A stretch of DNA of 64,000 nt, taken from assembly GCF_009495355.1 (NCBI RefSeq), contig NZ_VZAD01000063.1, positions 22,007 to 86,006 of the forward strand, written 5' to 3'. This document shows positions 1 to 7,892 of the stretch, piece by piece (the first letter of the stretch is position 1; each line of letters starts with the position of its first letter). Under the pieces are notes generated by a model. That model was not told the DNA's origin. It made no database searches and was given only the letters and a program-made list of their open reading frames with translations. Both the position numbers and the translations under genes were made by a program. Source of the DNA: Segatella copri. Lineage in GTDB: Bacteria; Bacteroidota; Bacteroidia; Bacteroidales; Bacteroidaceae.

Positions 1-1
1 A

Positions 2-268
2 AAGTATGTGGCTGTGGAACTGAGCGAGGACAACAAACGGCAGCTTTTCATCCCTCGTGGCTTTGCTCACGGTTTCCTGGTTTTGAGCGACGAGGCTGTG
101 TTTACCTATAAAGTAGATAATGTGTACGCTCCACAGCACGAGGCCAGCATCCGCTGGAATGATAAGGACATCCACATCGAGTGGCCTATTTCTGCCGATG
201 ATGTGCTCACCTCAGAGAAAGATCTCCTCAAGGCTACATCGCTGAAGGATGCCGAGGTCTTCGAGTAA
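2..268 (+). CDS. rfbC: dTDP-4-dehydrorhamnose 3,5-epimerase, C-terminal part (cut by window edge)
   Basis: This is the C-terminal part (about 88 residues) of a cupin-fold RmlC/RfbC epimerase, which converts dTDP-4-keto-6-deoxyglucose to dTDP-4-keto-rhamnose in the cytoplasm for rhamnose-containing surface glycans. The reading frame is open from base 2, so the start lies outside the window. The family signature FIPRGFAHGF is visible near the beginning, followed by Y-K-V-D, the conserved W-N-D and the late I-x-W-P segment of RmlC proteins. It ends with TAA at 266-268. The other rml genes would be expected upstream, outside the window. Confidence 0.93.
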   Translation, partial: KYVAVELSEDNKRQLFIPRGFAHGFLVLSDEAVFTYKVDNVYAPQHEASIRWNDKDIHIEWPISADDVLTSEKDLLKATSLKDAEVFE

Positions 269-327
269 AGAGAGAACAGTGTGACCCATTTTTTTCACAG
301 TCACAGAAAAGGAAAATTAAATCATTG

Positions 328-1125
328 ATGAAACGCAATATTATATTATTGGTCATAGGGTGCCTGATGGTGTTTTCGGCCTGTAAGGAACGTGCCCAGA
401 AGGAAACGTTCAAAGAAGACATGAAGGCCAAGCAGATGCTGCAGGGCATGTGGATTGACGAGGATGACGAGGATGTGGTCTTTCGGGTGTAGGGCGACAC
501 TATTTATTATCCAGACTCTACCAGTATGCCTGCCTATTTTTATGTGTCGGCAGACACCTTGGTGATACGTGGCGCCAGTGATATTCGCTATGCTATCGTG
601 AAACAGGCCGCTCATCTCTTCGAGTTCAAGACTCAGAATGGAGATGTGCTTAGGTTGGTGAAGACCAATGACAAGACCTATCTCAGTTCTTTCAAGCATC
701 AGCAGCCCGTGGTGCTCAATCAGGGACAGCTGGTTCGGAGAGACACCATCGTGACTTTTGGGGCAGAGAAGTATCATCTTTATACACAGGTCAATCCTAC
801 AACCTATAAGGTGCTCAAGAGTACCTATAATGAAGATGGAGTGGGGGTAGACAATGTGTATTATGACAACATAGTAAATGTGAATGTCTATCATGGAGCC
901 TCGCGCCTTTTCGGGCGTGACTTCCGCAAGCAGGACTTCAGCCGTAAGGTGCCTGACTCTTTCCTGAAGCAGGCGGTGCTGAGCGATATCGTTTTCCGTG
1001 CTGCCGACAAGGCGGGCGTACATTTCCGTGCTGTCCTTGCCATGCCCGACAGCTCTGTCAGCTATCAGGTAGAAGTGACTGTTTCCTTTGATGGTCAGCT
1101 TAAGATCAGTACTGCAGGCGCTTGA
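328..1125 (+). pseudogene. DUF4738-like lipoprotein interrupted by an in-frame amber codon
   Basis: An ATG at 328 opens a lipoprotein-type signal (MKRNIILLVIGCLMVFSACK, lipobox ending in Cys19). The frame is broken by TAG at 490-492 (codon 55) and continues in the same frame to the stop at 1123-1125, about 265 codons in total. The junction reads VFRV-stop-GDTIYYPDST, so a single CAG-to-TAG change would explain it. The remainder (Y-F-Y-V-S-A-D-T-L, then a beta-rich domain) resembles DUF4738 proteins of Bacteroidota, which have no assigned function. A short product from the internal ATG at 526 would lack the signal peptide. It is probably a recent pseudogene, but read-through or a sequencing error cannot be excluded. 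It lies just upstream of the permease gene at 1197. Confidence 0.75.
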
Positions 1126-1160
1126 TGTGTCTCTGTACTGATTTTTTTTGCCTCATTTCT

Positions 1161-1191
1161 TTTGTCATTTACGAAAAAATAAGTAGCTTTG
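1161..1191 (+). promoter_or_regulatory. Bacteroidota promoter of the SLC13-type permease
   Basis: TTTG at 1161-1164 and TAGCTTTG at 1184-1191 are separated by 19 bases, matching the -33/-7 spacing of the Bacteroidota primary sigma factor. The -7 box ends 5 bases before the ATG at 1197, so the transcript is probably leaderless. Confidence 0.7.
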
Positions 1192-1196
1192 CAAAC

Positions 1197-3059
1197 ATGA
1201 CAGTAACGCTTATCATTTTAATCATTACCGTTGCCATGTTTATATGGGGCAGGGTGAGGGCTGACATCGTGGCACTTACCGCCCTGGCAGCACTCCTTGT
1301 TTTCGGAATTCTTACTCCCACAGAAGCTCTTGCAGGCTTCTCCTCGCCTATTGTCATCATGATGATAGGACTCTTTGTGGTGGGTGGGGCCATCATGCAG
1401 ACTGGTCTTGCCAAGTTGACGGGCAACAAACTTATGGCGCTTTCGCACGGCAACGAAACCATTACCTTTCTCTTGGTGATGCTCGTCACCTCGTTTATCG
1501 GAGCCTTTGTCAGCAATACGGGTACGGTGGCTCTGATGATGCCCATCATCGTAAGCCTTGCCGCAGCATCAGGCTTACAGTCCTCACGTTTCCTCATGCC
1601 CCTTGCCTTTGCAGGTAGCTTAGGCGGAATGCTTACGCTTATCGGTACTCCGCCCAACCTTGTCATCGACGAGGTGCTGACCGAGGCTGGCTATCAGTCG
1701 CTCAGCTTCTTCTCTTTCATGCCAGTGGGCCTTATCGTCATTGCCATTGGCATCATCGTGCTCATGCCTCTGAGCCGGGTGTTCTTGAGTCGTAAGCAGA
1801 GTGGAAAGAAAAAGCAGAGTGGCAAATCGCTCGACGACTTGGTGCAGGAATATCGTCTGCTCGACAATCTGCATCGGTTTATTGTGCCAAGCCATCGTTC
1901 TTCTGCAGCTATCGATGAAAAGGGTGAGAAGCTTGATATAGTGGGCAAGACGCTCAAGGAACTCAGTATACAGAAGCTTTATGGAGTGAGTGTCATCGAG
2001 ATAAGAAACGAGAAAAAGTCGCGCTTGGGACTGATGAAGGACATCAACCAGAATATGGCGAAGAGCAGCAGCGTCATTGGAGAGCATGACACCTTATATA
2101 TAATGGGTGACGAGGCTAAGATGCAGCGCTTTGCAGCCGACTATGGTCTGCGCAAGATGAAGGACGTGAAGATAGACTTTTATGACTTGGGACTTTCCGA
2201 GATTGTCGTCATGCCTACTTCTCATTTTGCTGGACTCAGAATCGGTGAGGCCAATCTGCGTAAACGCTTCGGCATGAATGTATTGGGAATCCGTAGAGGA
2301 GACGAGTACATCACCGACAATCTTATTGGCACCCGACTGCATGTGGGCGACATGCTCCTGGTGCAGGGCGAGTGGACCAACCTGGCTCACCTTGCTGCCG
2401 ATACAGCCAACTGGGTGGTGCTCGACCAGCCTGAGAAGACTGCCGACAAGGTGCTTCTCGACTACAAGGCTCCTGTGGCCGCTGCCATCATGTTGCTGAT
2501 GGTGGTGATGATGGTTTTCGACTTTATTCCTGTTGCTCCTGTAACAGCGGTTATCATTGCCGGTCTGCTGACTGTCTTTGCCGGATGTTTCCGAAATGTG
2601 GAGGCTGCCTATAAGACCATCAACTGGGAGAGCATCGTGCTCATTGCCGCCATGATGCCCATGTCTACAGCCCTTGAGAAGACAGGAGTCTCGGCTTTGG
2701 TGTCGCAGACCCTGGTAGACAGCTTAGGAGCCTTAGGTCCCACAGCCCTTTTGGCAGGCATCTATTTCACCACCTCGCTCATGACCATGTTTATCAGCAA
2801 TACAGCCACGGCAGTCCTCATGGCACCTATAGCTCTGGTAGCAGCCCAGCAGGTAGGGGTCAGTCCTTATGCTTTCCTCTTTGCCGTCACCTTGGGAGCC
2901 AGTATGTGTTTCGCCTCTCCCTTCTCCACACCGCCCAATGCGCTGGTGATGAAAGCAGGAGGCTATACGTTTATGGATTATGTCAAGGTGGGTTTGCCTT
3001 TGCAGATTATTATCGGCATTGTCATGACCTTCGTGCTTCCCTTGCTGTTCCCGTATTAG
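1197..3059 (+). CDS. SLC13/DASS-type anion permease with two central RCK_C domains
   Basis: This inner-membrane permease of 620 residues has two hydrophobic transporter halves (about 1-200 and 425-620) around a soluble insert of about 200 residues. The insert holds two TrkA-C/RCK_C-like repeats, recognisable from the repeated strand pattern ending in D-T-L-Y-I-M-G and D-M-L-L-V-Q-G. SLC13 hallmarks are S-N-T-G-T-V-A in the first half and S-N-T-A-T-A in the second. Such proteins take up dicarboxylates, sulfate or other anions; the substrate cannot be told from sequence. The start at 1197 is preferred over an upstream in-frame ATG at 1122 because the promoter -7 box lies at 1184-1191 and the hydrophobic N-terminus begins there. 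It is transcribed alone, 71 bases after the broken lipoprotein. Confidence 0.88.
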   Translation: MTVTLIILIITVAMFIWGRVRADIVALTALAALLVFGILTPTEALAGFSSPIVIMMIGLFVVGGAIMQTGLAKLTGNKLMALSHGNETITFLLVMLVTSFIGAFVSNTGTVALMMPIIVSLAAASGLQSSRFLMPLAFAGSLGGMLTLIGTPPNLVIDEVLTEAGYQSLSFFSFMPVGLIVIAIGIIVLMPLSRVFLSRKQSGKKKQSGKSLDDLVQEYRLLDNLHRFIVPSHRSSAAIDEKGEKLDIVGKTLKELSIQKLYGVSVIEIRNEKKSRLGLMKDINQNMAKSSSVIGEHDTLYIMGDEAKMQRFAADYGLRKMKDVKIDFYDLGLSEIVVMPTSHFAGLRIGEANLRKRFGMNVLGIRRGDEYITDNLIGTRLHVGDMLLVQGEWTNLAHLAADTANWVVLDQPEKTADKVLLDYKAPVAAAIMLLMVVMMVFDFIPVAPVTAVIIAGLLTVFAGCFRNVEAAYKTINWESIVLIAAMMPMSTALEKTGVSALVSQTLVDSLGALGPTALLAGIYFTTSLMTMFISNTATAVLMAPIALVAAQQVGVSPYAFLFAVTLGASMCFASPFSTPPNALVMKAGGYTFMDYVKVGLPLQIIIGIVMTFVLPLLFPY

Positions 3060-3163
3060 CGCTTTGTCATTTTGGTCATTAGTCATTTTCGGCTGTTAGA
3101 AGTTATAGGAATGTTTTTTTCTTTTTTAACTCTCGATGCTTACTCTTGTTGAATAAAAATAAC

Positions 3164-3171
3164 TATCTTTG
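3164..3171 (+). promoter_or_regulatory. -7 box TATCTTTG upstream of the PIF1-like helicase
   Basis: A perfect TAnnTTTG match lies 48 bases before the helicase ATG. No well-spaced -33 TTTG is visible. Confidence 0.55.
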
Positions 3172-3219
3172 TGCGATAATTGAACCTATTTTCGTCACAC
3201 ATTAAAAATACACAGCAAG

Positions 3220-5388
3220 ATGGAAATGAACGAGGAGTCCCTGAAAGCCTGGGACATTATAGAGAAGACGAGTGCCAATTTGTTTCTTACAGGTAAGGCG
3301 GGTACAGGAAAGACAACCTTCCTGAAGGAACTCAAGCGCAGGTCGCCCAAGCGAATGGTGGTTCTGGCTCCTACAGGAATCGCTGCCATCAATGCCGGTG
3401 GTGTGACCATTCATTCATTCTTTCAGCTGCCCCTTTCGCCTTATCTTCCGGGTACTACATTCGCTGGTGGTGAGAAGAAGCGGTTTCAATTCAGCAAGGT
3501 GAAGCGAAACATCATTCGTACGATGGATCTCTTGGTCATCGACGAGATTAGTATGGTGCGCAGCGACTTGCTTGATGCCATCGACTCGGTGATGCGCCGT
3601 TATCGTAAGCACGATCTGCCCTTTGGCGGCGTTCAGTTGCTCATGATAGGCGACCTGCAGCAGTTGGCTCCCGTTGTGACAGAACATGAGGAAAGTATGT
3701 TGCGCCAGTATTACGACACTCCTTTCTTTTTTTCGAGCAAGGCGTTGCAACAGGCAAGCTATCTCACCATAGAACTGCAGACCGTCTATCGTCAGCAGGA
3801 CGAGAGGTTTGTGGCGCTTCTCAACCAGATAAGGGAGAACAAGGCAAGCGACGAAACCCTTGCTGCACTTAATCAACGTTATATTCCCGATTTTCAGCCT
3901 CCTAAGGGTGGTGACTACATTCGGCTTACTACACATAATATCCCTGCTCAGCATATCAATGAGCAGGAATTAGGCAACTTACCCTCTCAAGTATATAGTT
4001 TCACGGCAGAGGTGGAGGGCAACTTCCCCGAGACGTCCTATCCTGCCGATTTCAAGCTGCTGCTGAAGAAGGGAGCTCAGATTATGTTTATCAAGAACGA
4101 TGCTGACCACCGGTTCTATAATGGTATGATAGGCGAGGTGACGGCTATTGATAACCAGGAGATCAGGGTCATGGGAAAGGACAATGGCGAAGAGTTTATA
4201 CTGGAAAAGGCAGAATGGAGCAACTCGAAATACACACTCAATGAGCAGACGCAGGAGATAGAGGAAACCGTGGAGGGCACTTTCCGACAGTATCCCGTTC
4301 GACTGGCATGGGCCATCACTATCCACAAGAGTCAGGGACTTACCTTCGAGCATGCCATCATTGACGCCTCGCGATCCTTCACCCATGGTCAGACCTATGT
4401 GGCGCTGAGCCGTTGCAAATCGTTGGAGGGAATGGTGCTCAGCAGCCCTTTGTCTCGTTCTGCCATCATCAGCGACAGTACCGTCGATTCGTACAACGAT
4501 CGTATGGTTTCTCCTACGAAGGAGCAGATTGCTACGCTGCAGCAGCTCTATGTTCAGCAATGTATAGCCGAGCTTTTCGACTTCCGTTCCCTGCAGCAAA
4601 GCTATGACTTGCTGTTGCGTTGCTTGGTGGAGTATTTCATGAGCAATTATCCACGACTCGTAGGCGAGTATCAGAAACTTGGGGTGGTGCTGAAGAGTCT
4701 GGCTGCTGTTTCCGACAAGTTCAGGGTGCAGTATTCCTGCATGCTGAATGCCAATCCCGATGTGAGCGATGAGGCATTGCAGGAGCGCATACACAAGGCT
4801 GCTCAATACTTCTGGCAAAAGACGGGTATACTGACCGACCTGCTGAAGAAGACGAATGTTTCGACCGACAACAAGACTGCGAAGAAGCAGTTTGCCGACC
4901 GATTCGGGACCTTTGCCGATGAAACGCTGCTCAAGCAGTCGCTCCTGCGTTATGAGCAGGAAGCCGAGTTCTCGGTGAGCGACTATCTGAAGAAGAAAGC
5001 GCTGTTTATTCTTTCGCGTGCAGACGAGGAATCAATGGGGGCGGGTAGTGGTCGCAAGCGCAAGTCGGCAGCCAAGGAACCCAAAGAGCCTAAGGCTCCC
5101 AAGACGCCTACTCGTCAGATCACTCTCGACCTCTTCAAGGAGGGCATGAATGTGCAGCAAATAGCCACAGCCCGCGGACTTGCCCAGAGTACCATCATCA
5201 CTCATTTGTCACATTATGTGCGTGAGCGAGAGATTGGTCTCAGGACTCTCATCTCTTCGAGTCGCGAAAAGAAGATTCGTGACTTTATGCAGGCTCATCC
5301 TGAAATGAAGCAGATTTCTGAAATCAAGCAAGCCATGGGTGGCGACTATGAGTATTGGGAAATCATACTTGTCAGGGATGTGGAGTAG
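3220..5388 (+). CDS. PIF1/RecD2-like DNA helicase with C-terminal helix-turn-helix
   Basis: This superfamily 1B helicase of 722 residues belongs to the PIF1-like group common in Bacteroidota. Walker A (FLTGKAGTGKTTF) lies at about 22-35, the PIF1 motif APTGIAAINAGG at about 50-61, Walker B DEISMVRSD at about 107-115, and the UvrD-like motif TIHKSQG...YVALSRC at about 366-396. The C-terminus after a lysine/proline-rich linker (about 607-630) carries an HTH_40-type domain similar to RecQ tails. It is expected to unwind DNA 5' to 3' in replication or repair (family knowledge). It is convergent with relA; array 1 (5402-5537) lies between them and may terminate both. Confidence 0.9.
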   Translation: MEMNEESLKAWDIIEKTSANLFLTGKAGTGKTTFLKELKRRSPKRMVVLAPTGIAAINAGGVTIHSFFQLPLSPYLPGTTFAGGEKKRFQFSKVKRNIIRTMDLLVIDEISMVRSDLLDAIDSVMRRYRKHDLPFGGVQLLMIGDLQQLAPVVTEHEESMLRQYYDTPFFFSSKALQQASYLTIELQTVYRQQDERFVALLNQIRENKASDETLAALNQRYIPDFQPPKGGDYIRLTTHNIPAQHINEQELGNLPSQVYSFTAEVEGNFPETSYPADFKLLLKKGAQIMFIKNDADHRFYNGMIGEVTAIDNQEIRVMGKDNGEEFILEKAEWSNSKYTLNEQTQEIEETVEGTFRQYPVRLAWAITIHKSQGLTFEHAIIDASRSFTHGQTYVALSRCKSLEGMVLSSPLSRSAIISDSTVDSYNDRMVSPTKEQIATLQQLYVQQCIAELFDFRSLQQSYDLLLRCLVEYFMSNYPRLVGEYQKLGVVLKSLAAVSDKFRVQYSCMLNANPDVSDEALQERIHKAAQYFWQKTGILTDLLKKTNVSTDNKTAKKQFADRFGTFADETLLKQSLLRYEQEAEFSVSDYLKKKALFILSRADEESMGAGSGRKRKSAAKEPKEPKAPKTPTRQITLDLFKEGMNVQQIATARGLAQSTIITHLSHYVREREIGLRTLISSSREKKIRDFMQAHPEMKQISEIKQAMGGDYEYWEIILVRDVE

Positions 5389-5401
5389 GAAAAATGCACA
5401 A

Positions 5402-5537
5402 AAAAAATGAAAGTACTTGCGATGACAAACGCAAGTACTTTCAACTGCTTATGAAAGTACTTTCAACTGCTTATGAAAGTGCTTTCAACTGCTTATGAAA
5501 GTGCTTTCAACTGCTAACGCAAGTACTTTCATTTTTT
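5402..5537. repeat. Tandem array 1: period 22, bounded by a perfect 20-bp inverted repeat
   Basis: The left arm at 5402-5421 and right arm at 5518-5537 are perfect 20-bp inverted copies (A6, then TGAAAGTACTTGCG). Between them run four direct units starting near 5436, 5458, 5480 and 5502, period 22, with the core CTTTCAACTGCTTATGAAAG, itself a small inverted repeat. The A6/T6 ends would suit a bidirectional terminator between the convergent helicase and relA genes. Three other intergenic sites (9.8, 29.4 and 30.0 kb) have a similar layout with different sequence. Confidence 0.9.
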
Positions 5538-5550
5538 AGGGGTATCTGGC

Positions 5551-7767
5551 TTAAATTCTCATGACTTGTTTTACACCCTTCACAGCACTCAACTTTTTGA
5601 TGAGAGCTTCGGTGCGTGAGGCATCATCAATCATCACCGTGATGTTGCCCGAGAAGAGACCGTCTTTCGACGAGATGTTGATGCCTCTCATCACGAGTTT
5701 ATCCTCTTTGGATATGATGTTGGTGATGTTGCTCACGATTCCAATATCATCATTGCCGATGATTCGCAGGGTAATGGCGTACTTGGAGGTTCCCTTGCCG
5801 CTCCACTTTGCCTTGACGATGCGATAGCCGAAACGTCGCTGCAGTTCCTTGGCATTGGGACAGTCGGAACGATGCACCTTGATGCCTTTGCTTACGGTGA
5901 CGAAGCCGAAGATGGGGTCGCCATAGATAGGGTGGCAGCAATGGGCCAACTCGAAGTCTATTCCCTTCAGATTTTCATCGATGACGAGCACGTCGTCGTT
6001 CTGTCGCATCATTTCCTCGGTAGGATTCTCATACTCGAACTCGGCAGCACTGGCGGCAGGACGTGTGGTGTTGGTCACGTTCAGGTCGTGGTCGCGTTCG
6101 GCGATGTATTTCTCAATGATGCTGTTGGGGTCTATCTTCTCCTCGGCAATGTCCTTGTAGAAATCAGAGTTCTCCTTGTAGCCCATCTTCTTGATGGTGC
6201 GTGCCATGATGCTCTCTTCTATTTCCAACTTTCTGTTCTTGAATCGTCGCTCCAGGAGTTCCTTGGCAAAGAGACCTTCCTTCTTCTGTGTCTCCTTGAT
6301 GGCGAGGCGGATCTTGGCCTTGGCTTTCGAGGTCTTCACGATGTTGATCCATTCCTGACGTGGCTTCTGGTTGCTCTGTGTCAGGATTTCTATTTGGTCG
6401 CCCGAGTGCAGCTCTTGTCTGAAGCTTACTGCGCGCCCGTTGATCTTTCCTCCCACACAGGTGTTGCCGATACGTGAGTGGATGTAGTAGGCGAAGTCGA
6501 GCACCGTGGCTCCCTTGGGGAAGTTGAGCAGGTCGCCCTTAGGTGTAAATACATACACCTCGTCTTCCTTCAGGTCCATCTTGAACTGGTCCATCAGCTG
6601 CAGGTCGTCGTTGTTCTCGAGTGCGCTTCTGATGTTGGCGAGCCATTCGTCGATGCCTCCCTTCTCGCTCTTGATACCTTTATAGCGCCAATGGGCAGCC
6701 AGTCCGTGCTCAGCAATCTCGTCCATACGCTCTGTGCGAATCTGTACCTCCACCCATTTGTTCTCGGGTCCGAGCACGGTGGTGTGCAGACTCTCGTAAC
6801 CATTGCTCTTAGGCACAGAGAGCCAGTCGCGCATACGTTTAGGGTTGGGCTGATACATGGCCGTGATGAGAGCGAACACCTGCCAGCATTGCATGTATTC
6901 CTTGTCGCGTGGCGAGTCGAGGATGATGCGGATGGCAAAGAGGTCGTACACGCCCTCGAAGCCGCATTGTTGTTTCTTCATCTTCTGCCAGATGGAGTGG
7001 ATGCTCTTGGTGCGTCCCTTCATGTGGTATTTCAGTCCGGCAGCATCCAACTTCTCCTGTATAGGCTTGATGAATCGTGCTATGTAGGCGTCGCGCGAAG
7101 CCTTTGTGGCGTTGAGCTTCTCCTTAATCATATAGTAGGCATCGTGCTCCAAATATTTCAGACTCAGGTCCTCGAGCTCGCTCTTCAGTTTGTACAGACC
7201 CAGTTTGTGGGCAAGGGGAGCATACAGATAGCTTGCCTCTTCGCTCACACGCTGCTTGGCTTCGAGCTGGTCGGTGTCTCTGATTTGCCTCATCATATTG
7301 ACACGGTTGGCTATCATGATCAGGATCACACGCATGTCTTCCGAGAACGAGACGAGCAGGTTGCGGAAGTTCTCGCTCTCTATGACAGGATTGCGCTTGT
7401 AGAGTTCGTTGATTCTCAACAGACCGCGGATGATGTGCGCCACGCCTTCGCCATATTTCTTCTCTATGTCGTCGAGCGTCTGGTAACCGTCCACCACACT
7501 GGTCTGCATCAGGATGGCGATTACTCCGTCGCGTCTGAGTCCTATTTCGTTGACTGCTATCTCGGCTGTCTGCAGAGCATACAGTATGGGATTGAGCCCA
7601 AAGACATCTCGGCTTATCTGATGGTTGATGAATGCGTGATGAATATCTTCTCTGATCAGTTTCTCATCCTGGGCGCTGAAAGTGTTGCCGACAGCAGTAC
7701 GCAATCGTTCCAGAATGGTGAGGGTTTGTTCCCTTTCTTCGGGTGTAAAAGTGAATTTTTCGTCCAT
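5551..7767 (-). CDS. relA: RelA/SpoT homologue, probably (p)ppGpp synthetase only
   Basis: This long RSH protein of 738 residues makes the stringent-response alarmone (p)ppGpp in the cytoplasm. Domains in order: HD-type region (about 45-190), synthetase (about 240-350, with GRTKS at 251, YDLFAIRI at 274 and SNGYESLHTT at 321), TGS (about 403-463), helical/zinc-finger-like region and C-terminal ACT (about 665-735). The hydrolase residues are lost: the HPxxVA motif reads NPILYA (59-64), the HDxxED motif reads MQTSVVD (87-93), and the ADRxHN motif reads ANRVNM (153-158). It is therefore expected to synthesise but not hydrolyse ppGpp, so another RSH should exist elsewhere in the genome, as known for Bacteroides. 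The ATG is preceded by a -7 box at 7797-7804. Confidence 0.95.
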   Translation of the reverse strand: MDEKFTFTPEEREQTLTILERLRTAVGNTFSAQDEKLIREDIHHAFINHQISRDVFGLNPILYALQTAEIAVNEIGLRRDGVIAILMQTSVVDGYQTLDDIEKKYGEGVAHIIRGLLRINELYKRNPVIESENFRNLLVSFSEDMRVILIMIANRVNMMRQIRDTDQLEAKQRVSEEASYLYAPLAHKLGLYKLKSELEDLSLKYLEHDAYYMIKEKLNATKASRDAYIARFIKPIQEKLDAAGLKYHMKGRTKSIHSIWQKMKKQQCGFEGVYDLFAIRIILDSPRDKEYMQCWQVFALITAMYQPNPKRMRDWLSVPKSNGYESLHTTVLGPENKWVEVQIRTERMDEIAEHGLAAHWRYKGIKSEKGGIDEWLANIRSALENNDDLQLMDQFKMDLKEDEVYVFTPKGDLLNFPKGATVLDFAYYIHSRIGNTCVGGKINGRAVSFRQELHSGDQIEILTQSNQKPRQEWINIVKTSKAKAKIRLAIKETQKKEGLFAKELLERRFKNRKLEIEESIMARTIKKMGYKENSDFYKDIAEEKIDPNSIIEKYIAERDHDLNVTNTTRPAASAAEFEYENPTEEMMRQNDDVLVIDENLKGIDFELAHCCHPIYGDPIFGFVTVSKGIKVHRSDCPNAKELQRRFGYRIVKAKWSGKGTSKYAITLRIIGNDDIGIVSNITNIISKEDKLVMRGINISSKDGLFSGNITVMIDDASRTEALIKKLSAVKGVKQVMRI

Positions 7768-7796
7768 AATTCTTCCCTTTTCTTAAAAACTTATTG

Positions 7797-7804
7797 CAAA
7801 GGTA
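7797..7804 (-). promoter_or_regulatory. -7 box TACCTTTG of relA
   Basis: CAAAGGTA on the plus strand gives TACCTTTG on the minus strand, 29 bases before the relA ATG. Confidence 0.65.
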
Positions 7805-7846
7805 CAAAAAATCGTCATAAAATTTCTTTTTTTCAAAAAAACTTAC

Positions 7847-7854
7847 TACATTTG
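7847..7854 (+). promoter_or_regulatory. -7 box TACATTTG of the DUF4301 gene
   Basis: A perfect TAnnTTTG match, 38 bases before the ATG at 7893. Together with 7797-7804 it forms a divergent promoter pair in a 125-base gap. Confidence 0.6.
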
Positions 7855-7892
7855 TAGCACAACTAAAGAAAAAATAACATAAATATGGTATC

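Noticed and set aside
1122..1196. Extended N-terminus for the SLC13-type permease
   Set aside because: The extra 25 codons lie across the promoter and are not hydrophobic in the family manner.
5436..5523. Array 1 as a CRISPR array
   Set aside because: Repeats of 22 bases without spacers and with internal symmetry do not fit CRISPR; no cas gene is present.
6478..7857. Long plus-strand open frame opposite relA
   Set aside because: Low-complexity antisense composition with no family features; relA on the other strand has full domain evidence.
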